Shown one piece after another: positions 49,432-57,744 of a stretch of DNA of 64,000 bases. The number at the start of each line of letters is the position of its first letter. Within the stretch, counting starts at the first letter, position 1. Below the pieces are notes generated by a model. That model had not been told where the DNA came from and made no database searches. It saw only the letters and a list, made by a program, of their open reading frames with translations. Origin of the DNA: a virus; the IMG/VR virus record IMGVR_UViG_3300036792_000267, positions 1 through 64,000 of that record; one strand, 5' to 3'. The position numbers and the translations under genes were made by a program.

Positions 49432-50218
49432 CACCGCGCTGGTCATCACCGCGCACAAGAGACCCGAGTACCTGCGCCGGACGCTTGCGTCGTGGGCGGC
49501 GGCTGACCGCGTGGCGGAGCTGCGCCTGGTCGCCGTCGCGCTCGGCCCCTCGCACCGGCTGGACGACCAGATGGACGTCATCCGCGAGGCCGAGCAGGCC
49601 CTGGGCCGGAGGATCGTGGTCTTCCGCGACAGCCCGGAGGCTCAGCGCAGCCCCGGCATGCACCGCGCGCTCGGTGAGGCCATCGACCGGGTGACCGAGG
49701 ACTTCGCCCCCGAGTTCGTGCTCTGCGGCGAGGAGGACGTCATCGTCTCTGATGACGTGCTGGCGTACATGGCCTGGGCGCAGGTGCAGTACACCGACAG
49801 CATGCTGTGCATCTGCGCGCACAACCGCGGCGGGGCCGGCTGGGACGGGCTGAGCGCGCCGCGCGCCGACCAGGACGCCGACCAGGAGGCGGTCCGGCTG
49901 CTGCCGTACTTCAACCCCTGGGTGTGGTGCATCTGGCGGAACAACTGGAAGGCCGTGCTCCGCCCGGTGTGGGACTGGGACTGCGACAGCGGCGGATCAA
50001 GCGAGTCGGGTTACGACTGGAACATGCAGCGGCTGGCGTCCGTCGGCCCGTGGCAGAACCTGGTGCCGGACGCCGCGCGCAGCCAGACCATCGGCGAGCA
50101 CGCCGGCGTCTACTCCACCCCGGGCATCTTCCCGCTGCAGCAGGCGCAGTCTTTCCGCGGTCACCGCGAGCGCCCGGTGCGCTACCGGCTGGCGGAGAGC
50201 CCGCTTGGCGCTGGTTAG
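49421..50218 (+). CDS. GT-A fold glycosyltransferase-like protein
   Basis: The product is 265 aa. A-L-V-I-T-A-H-K-R-P-E-Y-L-R-R-T-L near 6-22 is a GT-A nucleotide-sugar start and L-C-G-E-E-D-V near 105 a DxD-like acidic motif. Acceptor unknown; overlaps the GT17 gene by 11 bp. Confidence 0.6.
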   Translation: MLSDTALVITAHKRPEYLRRTLASWAAADRVAELRLVAVALGPSHRLDDQMDVIREAEQALGRRIVVFRDSPEAQRSPGMHRALGEAIDRVTEDFAPEFVLCGEEDVIVSDDVLAYMAWAQVQYTDSMLCICAHNRGGAGWDGLSAPRADQDADQEAVRLLPYFNPWVWCIWRNNWKAVLRPVWDWDCDSGGSSESGYDWNMQRLASVGPWQNLVPDAARSQTIGEHAGVYSTPGIFPLQQAQSFRGHRERPVRYRLAESPLGAG

Positions 50219-50399
50219 CGAGAACGACAGCCTGCGGCGGTGGATTGTCTACGTCTACAAGGACGACAGGTGCACGTGCGACTACGCCTGGAAGAGCCTG
50301 GGCAAGGAGTACGGCGTCAGCTACGGCAAAGGCTGGGTCCGCCTGACTACGGCGGCGGACTGCCCACACCACGCCGCCCGATTAAAGGTGCGTGGCTAG
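50205..50399 (+). CDS. Hypothetical protein
   Basis: The product is 64 aa from TTG 50205, inside the previous gene's end. C-T-C and C-P-H-H motifs suggest metal binding. Start uncertain. Confidence 0.5.
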   Translation: MALVSENDSLRRWIVYVYKDDRCTCDYAWKSLGKEYGVSYGKGWVRLTTAADCPHHAARLKVRG

Positions 50400-50832
50400 C
50401 GACTGGGACAAGTTCGACGGGCTGTTCACCTGCCCGAAGAGCGTAGAGGACGGCGACCTGCGCACCGGGTACGAGGAGTTCTACGCGACCGCCCGGCGCG
50501 AGTGCGAGGGCTTGGACATGTCGGTTGCGCAGATCATGCGCACGTCGGTGATGCTCAACTGGTTTTTCAAGCACCAGCAGGTCAGCCGCCGCGGTTACGG
50601 CACTGACGACGGCTACCAGCACCCAGGCCAGGAAAAGGACGCGATTTTGGCCTGGGAGGCCATCGCCAAGACCTGGGACGACGTGCGGATGAAGTCCAAG
50701 CGCGCCGACCCCGGCGGCCTCGCCCCGGAGAAGGTCCGCGATGTCTTCGTGGCCGTGCTGGCGGAGGTGGACGACCCTGGCCTGCGCGCCCTGCTGCAGG
50801 ACAAGTTCGTTGAGGCCCTGAGCGGGGCCTGA
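50392..50832 (+). CDS. Hypothetical protein before the structural genes
   Basis: The product is 146 aa from GTG 50392. Helical, with an acidic middle part. Position before the structural/terminase genes would suit a small terminase subunit, but no helix-turn-helix is clear. Confidence 0.5.
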   Translation: MASDWDKFDGLFTCPKSVEDGDLRTGYEEFYATARRECEGLDMSVAQIMRTSVMLNWFFKHQQVSRRGYGTDDGYQHPGQEKDAILAWEAIAKTWDDVRMKSKRADPGGLAPEKVRDVFVAVLAEVDDPGLRALLQDKFVEALSGA

Positions 50833-52337
50833 TGGCCGGTGCCCTGGAGTTGCTGGAGGCCGAGCACGATGACCGCGAGGCCCATGACCACCTGCTGCGC
50901 GAGTGCCCGTGGTACCGACACGTGGACAAGGGCGGGCGCGACCACCCTGACCTGCATTGCAGGCCCGGCAACGGTGAGGGCGGCGCGCTAGTCAAGTTCA
51001 CCCCGCGCACGCCGGAGGCGTCCACGGTGGTGAAGCCGACGGTGCCGCCCGGCGGGCCCGGCTTGTTCCACATGAAAGGCCACCACCTGCCGCCGTACAT
51101 CGAGCACCTGTACCCGCACCTGGTGGCCCGCTACGGCAAGCAGGGGGCCTACCGGGTGGCGGTGGGCGTGGTCAAGAAGTGGAAGGAAGGCGTCAACCCG
51201 GGCGGGAAGCATCCGACAAAGACGCACCCGGACGTGCGGGCCGCCGCGCAGAAGAACATTGCTGAGTGGGAGAAGGAGAAGGCCGAGGCGCACCAGCACC
51301 GCGCTGAGCACGTCAAGGCGGCAGCCGGCGGCGTCGTCATCGCGCCGGGCACCCGCCCGCAGTACGGGCTTTACCAGAATCCGGTGCAGTCGATCTCGCC
51401 GAGCCCGCCGCTGCCGCCGGCGGTGGCGCTGCCGACCGCGGCCGAGGTGAAGGCGGTCATCCCGCTGGTGCCCGACTGCAGCCAGAAGGACCTGAGCGAC
51501 ACCGCGAAGAAGTTCCTGGAGCAGGCCGCCTGGAAGCTGAACAAGGACAACCCGCTGGAGGCGCTGAGCGTGATGCGCAGCGCCCAGACGGCCATGTACG
51601 CGGCGCACAAGGCCGACCTGGGGAACATGCTGCCCAGCGCCTACACGGCTAACGTGTTCACCCGCATCCCGCCGGCCGGCCAGTCCTCGGCGACGACGGC
51701 GATGAAGCAGGGCAACGAGCAGACACTCAGGTGGCGGAAAGCGGAGATGGCGCTGGGAGCGCTGTCTGACCGCATCCGCAAGCGCTATTTTCACGGGGTT
51801 TTCAACGGCCCGAGCCAGATGGCCCGGCTAGCGGAGGATGACATGAGCGCACTGGACCGCCTCGCGCTGGCGGTGACCACCGGCAAGGACGTGTCCGAGC
51901 CCACGGAGTCCGACACCTCGGGGGCGACGCCGCTCATCCAGCCGCCGGAGGACCTGCTGAACATTGCCGACCCCGACGCGCAGCGCCAGCTCGCGGCGCT
52001 GCCGGTGCTCGACAAGGACCGGGTGAACGCCTACCTGGCGCGAGCCCGGGACATGCTCCGCACCAACCCGGCGGGGGCAGCGCAGTCGGCGATGCGCGCC
52101 GCCGTGATTGCGAAGGAATCCGGCGCGCACGACCTGGCCCGGCACATCCTGCACCACGTGCGGGCCCTGGCTGACGGCGGCAACGCCACGTCCGCGCCGT
52201 CAGTCGCTGCGCAGATGCGCGCCGGAGGCAAGACGGTCAGCCCGCGTAACAGCCCCGGTCCTGCCAGCGACAACCCGAACGGGCCGGCGAAGCTGTCCGC
52301 GGTGGAGTTCCTGCTGGCCGCGGGGGCGGGCAGGTAG
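50832..52337 (+). CDS. Phage structural or morphogenesis-type protein
   Basis: The product is 501 aa. A motif near 88-145 (L-P-P-Y-I-E-H ... A-Y-R-V-A-V-G-V-V-K-K-W-K-E-G, then D-V-R-A-A-A-Q-K-N-I-A-E-W) recurs in actinophage head-region proteins. Long Ala-rich helices and Pro linkers follow. Function in capsid assembly is inferred from context. Confidence 0.5.
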   Translation: MAGALELLEAEHDDREAHDHLLRECPWYRHVDKGGRDHPDLHCRPGNGEGGALVKFTPRTPEASTVVKPTVPPGGPGLFHMKGHHLPPYIEHLYPHLVARYGKQGAYRVAVGVVKKWKEGVNPGGKHPTKTHPDVRAAAQKNIAEWEKEKAEAHQHRAEHVKAAAGGVVIAPGTRPQYGLYQNPVQSISPSPPLPPAVALPTAAEVKAVIPLVPDCSQKDLSDTAKKFLEQAAWKLNKDNPLEALSVMRSAQTAMYAAHKADLGNMLPSAYTANVFTRIPPAGQSSATTAMKQGNEQTLRWRKAEMALGALSDRIRKRYFHGVFNGPSQMARLAEDDMSALDRLALAVTTGKDVSEPTESDTSGATPLIQPPEDLLNIADPDAQRQLAALPVLDKDRVNAYLARARDMLRTNPAGAAQSAMRAAVIAKESGAHDLARHILHHVRALADGGNATSAPSVAAQMRAGGKTVSPRNSPGPASDNPNGPAKLSAVEFLLAAGAGR

Positions 52338-52381
52338 GCCGATTACCCGGGCGGAATCCGCTTGCTCCCGGGAGGCACGCA

Positions 52382-53197
52382 GTGTCGCTGGATAAGATCC
52401 TCGCCCTGTCCGGCACTGGCGCCGGGCTGCCGGACCTGGACGCTGAGCTGCTGCTCGCCGTCCAGGCTGCCTCCCGGGAGCTGGCCTTGCTGCTGGCCTC
52501 CGGTGACGACAGCAGCGATGGCGACAAGGGCGGCGGGAACAAGCCCGGCAAGAACGGCGATGACGACGACAGCGGCGATGGCGGCGAGCACACGGGTCAC
52601 GCTACCTACAAGGCGATGGTGAAGCGGAACATCCCGCCGAAGAGGGCCGCCGCCATGTGCGCCAAGTCGGACAAGAACGTCAAGGCCACCCAGCTGGCCG
52701 AGTCCATCTCGGTCATCCTCGCCGGCAAGCCGGGCCAGGACATCGCGCTGGTGACGCTCACCCCGGCCAGCGAGACCGCCGAGGGGCGCAAGAAGGCGGC
52801 CGAGTCGGGGCACGCGCTGCCGGGCGGCAGTTACCCGATCGAGGACAAGAAGCACCTGCACTCGGCTGCGGTGCTGGCCGCCTCCGGGCACGGCGACACC
52901 GGCGCCGCCAAGGCGCTGATCCGCAAGCGGGCGCGCGAGCTGGGCGTGGACGTCAAGACGCTGCCTGGCTTCGGCGGCTCGGACGAGGACAACGAGAAGG
53001 CCGCCGCCTCGATGGTGGCGCTGGCCAAGCAGGCGGGCGGCGGGGTGGCGATGCACCACGCGCCGATGACCGGCACCCACGCGCACGCGCACGCGGTCGG
53101 GGCCACTCATGAGCACGACCACCAGCATTTCGGTGACAACAACCACAGCGGCGGCCCGCTGCACCGGCCGGGCTCTGAGCCGAGAAGGGACTGGTAA
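52382..53197 (+). CDS. Head-region protein with a His-rich tail
   Basis: The product is 271 aa. GTG 52382 follows GGGAGG. An acidic/Gly linker (45-75) leads to A-L-P-G-G-S-Y-P-I-E-D-K-K-H-L-H-S-A near 150, a motif common in actinophage capsid-maturation or associated proteins. The last 40 residues are His-rich (H-A-H-A-H-A ... H-E-H-D-H), likely metal binding. Confidence 0.55.
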   Translation: MSLDKILALSGTGAGLPDLDAELLLAVQAASRELALLLASGDDSSDGDKGGGNKPGKNGDDDDSGDGGEHTGHATYKAMVKRNIPPKRAAAMCAKSDKNVKATQLAESISVILAGKPGQDIALVTLTPASETAEGRKKAAESGHALPGGSYPIEDKKHLHSAAVLAASGHGDTGAAKALIRKRARELGVDVKTLPGFGGSDEDNEKAAASMVALAKQAGGGVAMHHAPMTGTHAHAHAVGATHEHDHQHFGDNNHSGGPLHRPGSEPRRDW

Positions 53198-53199
53198 CC

Positions 53200-53379
53200 A
53201 TGTTCGCTTGGGTAGGCGCGCTGTTCGCCGCCATCGCCTTCATCCTGTACGCAGCCAAGTCCGGTACCAATGTCCCGTGGACCCCGATGGGCTTCACGAT
53301 CCTCGCCATCCTCTGCCTGCTACTGCACGTGGCGTTCTGGTGGTACCCGGTCGGCCGCCGCCCGGGGCCGCCAGCGTGA
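53200..53379 (+). CDS. Small two-span membrane protein
   Basis: A 59-aa frame, ATG 53200 to TGA 53379, with two hydrophobic segments (residues 4-19 and 30-48). AAGGGA lies 10 nt upstream. Small two-span proteins next to structural genes can be holins, but the endolysin is far away, so the role is open. GTGA overlap with terminase. Confidence 0.55.
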   Translation: MFAWVGALFAAIAFILYAAKSGTNVPWTPMGFTILAILCLLLHVAFWWYPVGRRPGPPA

Positions 53380-55343
53380 CCTCGGCCGGCGCTGCCGCCG
53401 CGGCCCTGCTCGGGTCGGCCGGCGGCACGGGGACGTCGGCGGGCGGGACCGGCATCTTCGAGGAGGAGCCGGTCCCGCTCGACGTGTTCGTACGGGACCG
53501 CGACTACCTGGCCAACCCGCCGCTGAGCGAGGTCCAGTACGAGGCGGTGCGGCACGCTGAGCGGGTCTACTACCTGGCCACCTACGACCTGCTCAGCCAG
53601 AGCGCCGACAAGCGGGTGCGGGACTACTGGAGCCAGCCGACGCGGATGGTCAACTTCCTCGAACTCGAATGGGGCAAGGGCGGCGGCAAGGACCACACCT
53701 GCCGGATGATTGCCATGCGGGTGTGCTACCTGCTGCTGTGCCTGAAATCCCCGCAGGACTACTACCAGATGCCTGAGCAGGACAGCATTCACGTTCTCAA
53801 CGTCGCGTCGTCCTCCAAGCAGGCCCAGCGCGCGTTTTTCGCCCCGATGCGCCGCGCCGTGCAGCGGCCCGGCTGCTGGTTTCAGCGCAAGGCGGGAATC
53901 GACATCCTCGACGCCGCCGAGCGGCAGCGCCGCGGTGCCCGCGGCGACCGGACCGTCACCCTGCTGGACACCATCCGGTTCGAGCACAATATTGAGGCCG
54001 TCTCCGGGCACAGCGACGCCGACAGCCAGGAGGGGCTCAACCTGATTCTCGGCATCGCCGACGAGATCGACGCGTTCCGGTCGGCGGCGGAACTGGCGAA
54101 GAACGCGGGCGCCAAGCAGCGCGAGTCCTCCAGCTCGGCCGAGGCGATCCTCGACATGATTCGCACAAGTGCGACCACAAGGTTTCCGGAAACCTTCAAG
54201 AACGTGCACATCTCCTATCCCAGGTATCTGGGCAGCACCATCCAGCAGCTGGTTGCCAGGGGGAAGGCAGACAACGAGGCTCGCGGGAACAAGAGCCGCT
54301 ACTACGTGTCCGGCCCGCTGGCCACCTGGGAGGCGAACCCTCGTATCAAGGGCAAGGAGTCGTTCGCGGAGGACTACCTGAAGGACCCCGCCATGGCGGA
54401 GGCCAAGTACGAGTGCAAGCCGCGGCGCGCGGTCAACCCGTACTTCGCCAACGAGGAAGCCATCCGCGACTGCCTCACCGAGTACGCCCAGCCGCCCCTG
54501 GCAGTGAGCTACATCCGCGAGGGCGCGTCGTGGAAGCCGGTCTACACGTTCAGCTCCGAGTGCTACCCGGTGAAAGGCGCCTTGTACGCCATGCACGCCG
54601 ACCTGGCGGCCACCGGCGACCGGGCCGGCATCACCCTCGCCCACGTCAAGCGCTGGCAGGACCACGCGCTGACCGGGTACGACGAGGACGGGCTGGAGAT
54701 CAAGGTCGCTGAGCGCCGCCCGGTGGTGAAAGTGGACTTCACCATCAGCTACGAGGCCGACGCCGGGGCCCGCCCGCCGATGGAGATCCAGATCCGGTGG
54801 GCCCGCATGCTGTGCCTGGAACTGCGCCGGATGGGATTCCCGGTGACGTTCTTCTCCTTCGACCAGTGGCAGTCGAAAGACTCGATGCAGATCCTGGAAT
54901 CGCACGGCATCGAGACCGACCGCTTCTCCACCGACGTGTCCGAGGAGGGCTGGCGCACCCTGCGCGACGTTATGTACGAGGGGCGCCTGGAGATGCCCGC
55001 CCGCGAGCTGACGGTCATCGAGCTGCTGGGCTTGAGCCGCTTGCCAAATGGCAAGATCGACCACCTGGGCGACAGCTCCAAGGACGAGGCCGACAGCCTG
55101 GCGGGCGCGGTCTCCGGGGCGCTGCGCATCGGCGGCATGGAGGACGCCAGCGGCAAGCGGGCCTACCCTGGCCAGATCTCGTTCTACGGGCCGGCGGCCG
55201 AGATTCCCTTCCCCGCGGGAATGCCGGCGGCCATGTCGGTGCTCGGGCCTGACCAGTTCATGCCGCCCGACCGGCCTGGCATGGAGTACGGCAGCAGCTA
55301 CCTGGACGACTGGGGCTCGGTCAGCGGGGACTACCTGCAGTAA
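53376..55343 (+). CDS. terL: Terminase large subunit
   Basis: The product is 655 aa from GTG 53376. Walker A W-G-K-G-G-G-K-D-H at 99-107 and Walker B L-I-L-G-I-A-D-E-I at 223-231 define the packaging ATPase; the C-terminal half (from about residue 405: Y-A-M-H-A-D-L-A-A-T-G-D, later F-F-S-F-D-Q-W-Q-S) fits the RNase H-like nuclease. It packages DNA into proheads. A Gly/Ala-rich N-terminal 30 residues is unassigned. Confidence 0.8.
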   Translation: MTSAGAAAAALLGSAGGTGTSAGGTGIFEEEPVPLDVFVRDRDYLANPPLSEVQYEAVRHAERVYYLATYDLLSQSADKRVRDYWSQPTRMVNFLELEWGKGGGKDHTCRMIAMRVCYLLLCLKSPQDYYQMPEQDSIHVLNVASSSKQAQRAFFAPMRRAVQRPGCWFQRKAGIDILDAAERQRRGARGDRTVTLLDTIRFEHNIEAVSGHSDADSQEGLNLILGIADEIDAFRSAAELAKNAGAKQRESSSSAEAILDMIRTSATTRFPETFKNVHISYPRYLGSTIQQLVARGKADNEARGNKSRYYVSGPLATWEANPRIKGKESFAEDYLKDPAMAEAKYECKPRRAVNPYFANEEAIRDCLTEYAQPPLAVSYIREGASWKPVYTFSSECYPVKGALYAMHADLAATGDRAGITLAHVKRWQDHALTGYDEDGLEIKVAERRPVVKVDFTISYEADAGARPPMEIQIRWARMLCLELRRMGFPVTFFSFDQWQSKDSMQILESHGIETDRFSTDVSEEGWRTLRDVMYEGRLEMPARELTVIELLGLSRLPNGKIDHLGDSSKDEADSLAGAVSGALRIGGMEDASGKRAYPGQISFYGPAAEIPFPAGMPAAMSVLGPDQFMPPDRPGMEYGSSYLDDWGSVSGDYLQ

Positions 55344-55354
55344 GCTGCGGTGGC

Positions 55355-55579
55355 GTGTGGCCGCGCCGTAAGCCGTTCCGTCTCCTGTGCCCGTTCTGCG
55401 GTTCCCCGTTCTTCTGGGTGCGCGCCGGGCTGGTGCGCTACCGTAACAGGCTGCCGGTCATCACCTCGCTGAACGGGGCGGGCCTGGAGTGCGCCGATTG
55501 CGGACTGGTGACCGACTACCAGGATTTCGTGGACCAGCACCGCGGCTGGCTGGTGCCCCGGCGCAAGGTCCGGTCGTGA
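55355..55579 (+). CDS. Zinc-ribbon protein
   Basis: The product is 74 aa. C-P-F-C-G-S and C-A-D-C-G form a zinc ribbon. GTG 55355, 11 bp after terminase. Confidence 0.55.
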   Translation: MWPRRKPFRLLCPFCGSPFFWVRAGLVRYRNRLPVITSLNGAGLECADCGLVTDYQDFVDQHRGWLVPRRKVRS

Positions 55580-55836
55580 GCGTCCCGTTCGAGATTTTGA
55601 TGGAGTACGCGGCCAGCCTCACCGAGGACGACCTGAAAGAGCCGATGGGCCAGCTGGCCGCCCGCGCCGGCACGATGCCCGAGCGCCTGGCCGACGCCAT
55701 GGTGGCCGTTAAGGTGGCGCGGGCCACGCCGCTGTCCATCCGGGCGACCATGCACCCGGCGGTGCGCAGGGCGGTGGACGCCGATCGCGGCGGGGTGGCG
55801 AGCGGGGCGCTGACCAGCTTCTTCGAGCCTGAGTAG
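55576..55836 (+). CDS. Hypothetical protein
   Basis: The product is 86 aa, mainly helical. GTGA overlap with the previous gene. Last gene before the tRNA-array promoter. Unrecognised. Confidence 0.55.
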   Translation: MSVPFEILMEYAASLTEDDLKEPMGQLAARAGTMPERLADAMVAVKVARATPLSIRATMHPAVRRAVDADRGGVASGALTSFFEPE

Positions 55837-55854
55837 GAACCCCGCGGATATGGC

Positions 55855-55884
55855 TTGACACGAGTCAAGCAGAGGTAGTACGAT
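55855..55884 (+). promoter_or_regulatory. Class 1 promoter with a perfect palindrome, head of the tRNA region
   Basis: TTGAC-ACGA-GTCAA (55855-55868) is a perfect inverted repeat; TTGACA to TACGAT (55879-55884) has an 18-bp spacer. This is the only clear promoter before the tRNA array. Confidence 0.7.
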
Positions 55885-55892
55885 AGAGATCC

Positions 55893-55978
55893 AGGTCCCG
55901 GTAGACCTTAAATGCCCGCGAGATGGGACACTCTCCGGGGGGAGCGCAGGCCCCCCACCGATAAAACAGGTTGCGGGC
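55893..55978 (+). ncRNA. Candidate three-way-junction RNA
   Basis: AGGTC/GACCT (55893-55897/55904-55908) is followed by GCCCGC (55914-55919) pairing with GCGGGC (55973-55978), closing GAGA/TCTC (55920-55923/55932-55935) and GGGGGG/CCCCCC (55937-55942/55951-55956). This would be a hairpin plus three-way junction just after the promoter, ahead of a short frame and a terminator. Could be a riboswitch or small RNA; no known family recognised. Confidence 0.4.
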
Positions 55979-56006
55979 CACAGGGCGCGCAGGCAAGCTA
56001 GGAGTC

Positions 56007-56123
56007 ATGGTGAACAGGTCATCGAGTAAGCAGCAGGCGCGAGGGTGGTACGTCCACCCGTTCGCAGCCATGCCGCTGCCCGAAGACAACTGCACCATCA
56101 CCCGCGAGGTGGTCCCTGGATAG
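56007..56123 (+). CDS. 38-aa peptide, possible leader
   Basis: ATG 56007 has TAGGAG 4 nt upstream; the frame ends at TAG 56123, 23 bp before a terminator. M-V-N-R-S-S-S-K-Q-Q-A-R-G-W-Y-V-H-P-F. It forms a small unit with the class 1 promoter and the structured RNA. Confidence 0.4.
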   Translation: MVNRSSSKQQARGWYVHPFAAMPLPEDNCTITREVVPG

Positions 56124-56146
56124 GACTCAGCATCCTGTTGCAGGAG

Positions 56147-56178
56147 CCGCCCCCCGGATACCGGCAGGGGCGGTTTTT
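56147..56178 (+). terminator. Rho-independent terminator
   Basis: CCGCCCC (56147-56153) pairs with GGGGCGG (56167-56173), with an inner CCGG/CCGG, followed by TTTTT (56174-56178). It lies between the promoter and the first tRNA, so the tRNA transcript may need read-through or an own promoter. Confidence 0.75.
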
Positions 56179-56196
56179 AGTTGGACAACTCAACAT

Positions 56197-56270
56197 AGGG
56201 GTGTAGCTCAGTAGGTCAGAGCAGCGGTCTCCAAAACCGTGTGCCGCGGGTTCGAATCCCTCCTCCCCTG
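56197..56270 (+). tRNA. tRNA-Trp(CCA)
   Basis: Cloverleaf with loop CTCCAAA. Acceptor AGGGGTG pairs with CTCCCCT except one T-T; T stem has one mismatch. First gene of the array. Confidence 0.85.
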
Positions 56271-56566
56271 CGACCGTCAGCAACGGCGAGAGCCTGAGCA
56301 GGCGCATGTCAACCGCATATTGACACTTCCACAGCGTGAGCATCTGCGGCGGGCGCCAACCCGCCGCAAGTTTCGGCGTGGTGAAAGACAATGCAGCTAC
56401 TCCCGGGGAGCAGCAGCCGTTAAAGGCTGGGGTCGCCGCAAGGCGGTCCTGTACCGGGCACCGTGCCAGTTTGAAAGCTTGCCGTGCCGTCATCAGGCGG
56501 AGTACACGGCAGCCAAGCGTGACGGCCGGGGCCGCGTTCACACCGTGGTCTCGCCGTCGCGCCTAT
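56271..56566 (+). other. 296-bp spacer without a recognised gene
   Basis: No tRNA or frame with good coding bias is seen. A stable hairpin TGCGGCGGG/CCCGCCGCA lies near 56345-56375. Might hold an unrecognised RNA. Confidence 0.35.
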
Positions 56567-56639
56567 GGGGTCTTAGCTCAGCTGGAAGAGCATCTGCTCG
56601 GCAGACAGAAGGTCACGGGTTCAAGTCCCGTAGGCTCCA
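56567..56639 (+). tRNA. tRNA-Ala(GGC), C33
   Basis: G3-T70 pair (Ala identity). Anticodon stem TCTGC/ACAGA has one mismatch; loop TCGGCAG has C instead of T at position 33. Confidence 0.75.
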
Positions 56640-56775
56640 CTGGACCGGATGGCAAGTCTGTCGCCATGTGTAGAGGGCCGTGACGGGTACCTCAGCGGCG
56701 GTTATACCGAAAGCCGGGTGTCTCCGGTGGCAAAGCGGCAGGTTTCGCGGGACATCTCCGTCATCCGGTTCTCCT

Positions 56776-56848
56776 GGGGCTTTAGCGCAGCTGGTAGCGC
56801 GCTGCATTCGCACCGCAGAGGCCGCGGGTTCGACTCCCGCAAGCTCCA
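56776..56848 (+). tRNA. tRNA-Ala(CGC)
   Basis: G3-T70 pair; anticodon loop TTCGCAC; T arm GCGGG-TTCGACT-CCCGC complete. Confidence 0.85.
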
Positions 56849-57124
56849 CGTGGCGGACCGTGGCACGGCATCCGCAGCAGGGCCGATCACCCTGTGCACA
56901 GGTAACCGGCCTTGAATGCCCGGCGCGAGTCCAAGCGTCCGGGGCGGAGGCACCCGCCACTCCAATTCCCGGTGAGTAAGCCGTGGCAGGCTGAGGGGCC
57001 GGGGCAATGCGGAACAAGGCACGTGCTGGTCTGCCCCGTCGGTTCCAACCTCCGGGCCTGCTGGCCAAGGTCGCCTCGCCAGGCGGCTGATGCGGCGATG
57101 CAGGACCATGACGACCAGATTCAA

Positions 57125-57198
57125 CTAGCTATGGCGCAGCTTGGTAGCGCATCGCGTTCGGGACGCGAGGGCCGCAGGTTCAAATCCTGCTAGCCAGA
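57125..57198 (+). tRNA. tRNA-Pro(CGG)
   Basis: Anticodon arm TCGCG-TTCGGGA-CGCGA perfect; acceptor CTAGCTA/TAGCCAG has an A-C mismatch at 3-70. Confidence 0.8.
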
Positions 57199-57199
57199 C

Positions 57200-57274
57200 T
57201 GGGGTGTAGGGAAGATTGGTCATCCCGCCTGCCTTGGGTGCAGGAGATCGCCGGTCCGAGTCCGGTCACCCCGA
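57200..57274 (+). tRNA. tRNA-Pro(TGG)
   Basis: Anticodon arm CCTGC-CTTGGGT-GCAGG. T loop TCCGAGT has C at position 55. Starts 2 bp after tRNA-Pro(CGG). Confidence 0.8.
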
Positions 57275-57320
57275 CCCGTGTGAGTCAACCGACACACGTA
57301 AATCCCCATCGGTTGAGCCT

Positions 57321-57394
57321 GGGGCCTTAGCTCAGTTGGTAAGAGCGTCTGGTTGAAACCCGGAAGGTCGGTGCGTCGAGTGCACCAGGTCCCA
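57321..57394 (+). tRNA. tRNA-Phe(GAA)
   Basis: Anticodon arm TCTGG-TTGAAAC-CCGGA. T loop GTCGAGT has G at position 54. Acceptor GGGGCCT/AGGTCCC. Confidence 0.8.
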
Positions 57395-57408
57395 CGCAGT
57401 AACACAAT

Positions 57409-57481
57409 GGGGATGTGGCCGAGCGGCTACAGGCTCCTGCCCTCCAAGCAGGCTACGCGGGTTCGATTCCCGTCATCCCCT
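57409..57481 (+). tRNA. tRNA-Gly(TCC)
   Basis: Acceptor GGGGATG/CATCCCC, discriminator T; anticodon arm CCTGC-CCTCCAA-GCAGG. Confidence 0.9.
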
Positions 57482-57491
57482 CTGGTACGGG

Positions 57492-57508
57492 CCAGACTCA
57501 TAATCTGG
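57492..57508 (+). pseudogene. Isolated tRNA anticodon arm (CAT)
   Basis: CCAGA-CTCATAA-TCTGG is a perfect Met-type anticodon arm with a normal T33, but no acceptor or D arm fits around it. Probably a tRNA-Met remnant. Confidence 0.35.
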
Positions 57509-57544
57509 TTGCGTGCAAGCGGCTGTCGCGCCGCGGCCGGGCCG

Positions 57545-57572
57545 CCTGACGGGGGGCGACACCTTCGTCAGG
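57545..57572 (+). repeat. Spacer hairpin
   Basis: CCTGACG (57545-57551) pairs with CGTCAGG (57566-57572) in the spacer between tRNA-Gly and tRNA-Lys. Confidence 0.45.
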
Positions 57573-57588
57573 GGCGCCGGTTGTTTAC

Positions 57589-57661
57589 GTGCCGCTAACT
57601 CAATTGGCAGAGTACCGTCCTCTTAAGTCGGGAGTTGGGGGTTCAAGTCCCTCGCGGCGCA
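57589..57661 (+). tRNA. tRNA-Lys(CTT)
   Basis: Acceptor GTGCCGC/GCGGCGC; loop CTCTTAA; one T-T mismatch in the anticodon stem. Confidence 0.85.
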
Positions 57662-57738
57662 CTGGAGGCGGTCCGGAGACCGCGCCCGTGGCTGACAACG
57701 ACGTACAGGTCTCCTGCTGTCAGCGGGCCCGCCTCCAG
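57662..57738 (+). repeat. Hairpin-closed spacer element
   Basis: CTGGAGGCGG (57662-57671) pairs perfectly with CCGCCTCCAG (57729-57738); inside are GGTC/GACC and GCTGACA/TGTCAGC stems; CTTTTC follows. It starts on the base after tRNA-Lys. Confidence 0.55.
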
Positions 57739-57744
57739 CTTTTC

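Noticed and set aside
52953-55064. 703-aa open frame on the - strand
   Set aside because: Antisense to terminase; no domain pattern.
57492-57508. A further tRNA-Met
   Set aside because: Only the anticodon arm is present; the flanks belong to tRNA-Gly and a hairpin.
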